This document shows, in pieces, positions 62,730 through 64,000 of a stretch of 64,000 nucleotides of DNA. Below the pieces are notes generated by a model. That model worked only from the letters and a program-made list of their open reading frames with translations. It did no database searches and was not told where the DNA came from. The stretch's first letter is position 1. Each line of letters opens with the position of its first letter. This stretch comes from Collinsella sp. (GTDB taxonomy: Bacteria; Actinomycetota; Coriobacteriia; Coriobacteriales; Coriobacteriaceae). The stretch is from contig JAUMMZ010000016.1 in the NCBI GenBank assembly GCA_031296755.1, positions 1 through 64,000 on the forward strand, given 5' to 3'. Position numbers and translations under genes: made by a program.

Positions 62730-63512
62730 TTAACGGGCGCGAGGTGTGCCTGCGCTCAGATGATTGATAAGACTTGCCTGGTAGGCAGCACCAAAGCCGT
62801 TGTCGATATTGACGACCGAAACGCCGCTGGCGCAGGAGTTGAGCATGGCGAGCAGCGCGGCTACGCCACCAAAGCTCGCGCCGTAACCCACGCTGGTGGG
62901 AACGGCGATGACCGGACAGCTCACCAGGCCGCCGACAACGCTCGCCAGTGCGCCCTCCATGCCGGCAATGGCGATGACCACCTGTGCCTGGGCAAGCTCC
63001 TCGGCATGCGCGAGCAGACGGTGCAGGCCGGCGACACCCACGTCGTAGAGGCGGTCGACCTCGTTGCCATAGAACTCGGCCGTCAATGCGGCTTCCTCGG
63101 CGACGGGCAGGTCGCTCGTGCCGGCGCAGGCGACGACGATGCGTCCGTTGCCGGTAGGGGAGGGCTTGCCTCCCACGAGGGCGAGCTGTGCGTCCGGGAC
63201 ATATCCCAGGTCGATGCCGTTGTCGAGGAGCCCAGCGGTGCGCGCGGCTTTTTCGCTGTCCAGGCGCGTGACCAGGATGCGCTCCTGACCGGCATCGAGT
63301 AATGCTTTGATAATGGCGGCAATCTGCTCGGCGGTTTTACCGGCACCGTAGACAACCTCGCCGGCTCCCTGGCGCACCCCGCGCGAAAGATCGAGCTGCG
63401 CAAAACCCAGATCGGCGGTTGGCGCCGTCTGGATGCGCGTGAGGGCGACTGCCGGGGCGACTGCTCCGCCGGCAACATCGCTCAGCAACTGCTCAAGATC
63501 TCGCTTATCCAT
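62730..63512 (-). CDS. larB: LarB, nickel-pincer cofactor biosynthesis carboxylase
   Basis: Carboxylates and cleaves nicotinic acid adenine dinucleotide, the first step toward the LarA cofactor. 260 residues: VVACAGTSDLPVAEEA, GMEGALASVVGGLV, and IAVPTSVGYGASFGGVAALLAML, related to AIR carboxylases. ATG 63512 follows AAGGGAAC. It lies 10 bp before larC1 in the same operon. Confidence 0.92.
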   Translation of the reverse strand: MDKRDLEQLLSDVAGGAVAPAVALTRIQTAPTADLGFAQLDLSRGVRQGAGEVVYGAGKTAEQIAAIIKALLDAGQERILVTRLDSEKAARTAGLLDNGIDLGYVPDAQLALVGGKPSPTGNGRIVVACAGTSDLPVAEEAALTAEFYGNEVDRLYDVGVAGLHRLLAHAEELAQAQVVIAIAGMEGALASVVGGLVSCPVIAVPTSVGYGASFGGVAALLAMLNSCASGVSVVNIDNGFGAAYQASLINHLSAGTPRAR

Positions 63513-63556
63513 ATATGTTCCCTTCGACGGCGCAAAGTCTAGCACTCAAAGGGTAT

Positions 63557-63590
63557 GTTTCCGAACACTAAGACAAAATTGTTCGGAAAC
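63557..63590. promoter_or_regulatory. Candidate operator of the larB-larC1-tetR operon
   Basis: GTTTCCGAAC (63557-63566) and GTTCGGAAAC (63581-63590) form a perfect 10-bp inverted repeat with a 14-bp centre, about 45 bp before larB. On the minus strand TTGTCT and TACCCT lie within it. The spacing suits a TetR-type repressor dimer. Confidence 0.5.
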
Positions 63591-63626
63591 TATAGGACAG
63601 ACTAATTCAATTGTTAGACGGATCGG

Positions 63627-64000
63627 CTAGTCGCGCAGGATGATGTCCATGGCGAGCATCAGGTTGCGCTCGTCGATGGCAAACGGGGCGGCTTCGCGCG
63701 TCTTGGGCTTGGCGCAAAACGCGATGCCCGTGCCCGCGGCCTGAATCATGGGGATGTCGTTGGCGCCGTCGCCGATCGCGACGGTATGAGCCATATCGAC
63801 ACCGCACTCAACCGCCCAGTCCAGCAGCTGGATGAGCTTGGACTCTTTGGTCACGATGTCTGCCGCCAGCTTACCGGTGAGCTGGCCGCCCACGACCTCC
63901 AGGCGGTTAGCGAGGCAAAAGTCGATGCCCGCGGCGGCCACGATCTTATCGGCGACCTCGTGAAAGCCGCCGCTTACCACGCCGACCTTCCAGCCCTTGC
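63627..64000 (-). CDS. serB: Phosphoserine phosphatase, C-terminal part
   Basis: The 5' end runs off the window; 124 residues are visible. Motifs are KVGVVSGGFHEVAD (HAD motif II with Ser) and HTVAIGDGANDIPMIQAAGTGIAF (HAD motif III/IV), which match SerB. It performs the last step of serine synthesis. It is on the same strand as larB, after a 115-bp gap. Confidence 0.92.
   Translation of the reverse strand, partial: KGWKVGVVSGGFHEVADKIVAAAGIDFCLANRLEVVGGQLTGKLAADIVTKESKLIQLLDWAVECGVDMAHTVAIGDGANDIPMIQAAGTGIAFCAKPKTREAAPFAIDERNLMLAMDIILRD

Overview
The window looks like chromosome of a GC-rich Coriobacteriia species, most likely Collinsella. It has high-GC codon use, AGGAGG-type ribosome sites, frequent GTG starts, a Gram-positive Tad pilus locus, CpsCDB-type polysaccharide control, tandem YhgE/Pip proteins and nickel lactate racemase genes. 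This assignment rests on gene content and sequence style, not on a database search. No rRNA, CRISPR array, insertion sequence or prophage was seen.

Region by region. 1-7.5 kb: the end of an ECF-type transporter ATPase, a phospholipase-C-fold protein, pyruvate kinase (minus strand), a P2-type cation ATPase behind a folded leader, and RsgA. 7.7-17.3 kb: one dense Tad/Flp pilus operon (CpaB, TadZ, TadA, TadB, TadC, Flp pilin, a second pilin-like protein, TadE/TadG-like proteins, DUF192), with most genes overlapping by a few bases. 17.4-18 kb: a toxin-antitoxin-like pair and tRNA-Phe. 18.4-28.9 kb: a GH5-like protein lacking its usual acid/base motif, then rsmI, metG, rsmA, tatD, tRNA-Leu, an SPFH protein, rlmH, proC, a short membrane protein, serS and a small unknown gene. 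28.9-32.9 kb: three tRNA-Arg(ACG) genes, an 813-residue unknown protein and tRNA-Ser(GCT). 33-39.7 kb: a D,D-carboxypeptidase divergent from a VanRS-like two-component system, then pstB with a PhoB/PhoR-like pair. 39.9-42.5 kb: the CpsC/CpsD/CpsB tyrosine-kinase module and an acetyltransferase. 42.7-50.2 kb: htpG and two tandem YhgE/Pip membrane proteins. 50.5-58 kb: an EamA transporter, an M20 peptidase, an internally deleted MFS remnant, hisS and ppc. 58.9-63.5 kb: larA and a channel gene converging on larB, larC1 and a TetR regulator. 63.6 kb to the end: the C-terminal part of serB.

The most unusual material is between genes. (1) Four tRNAs (Leu, two Arg, Ser) are followed by a near-constant 188-190 bp unit. 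It holds a second copy of the tRNA 3' end plus terminator, an antisense copy of that tRNA's own T-arm, and a roughly 97-nt multi-hairpin core. The Ser version has different bases but keeps the hairpins. (2) Three very long hairpins, with perfect inner and outer arms of unrelated sequence but a shared internal loop, stand directly after stop codons. (3) A second family of two hairpins has conserved flanks and variable tips. Gene-level oddities include LarC cut at its domain boundary, a channel with NQA in place of the second NPA, and the GH5 protein with DTP in place of NEP.
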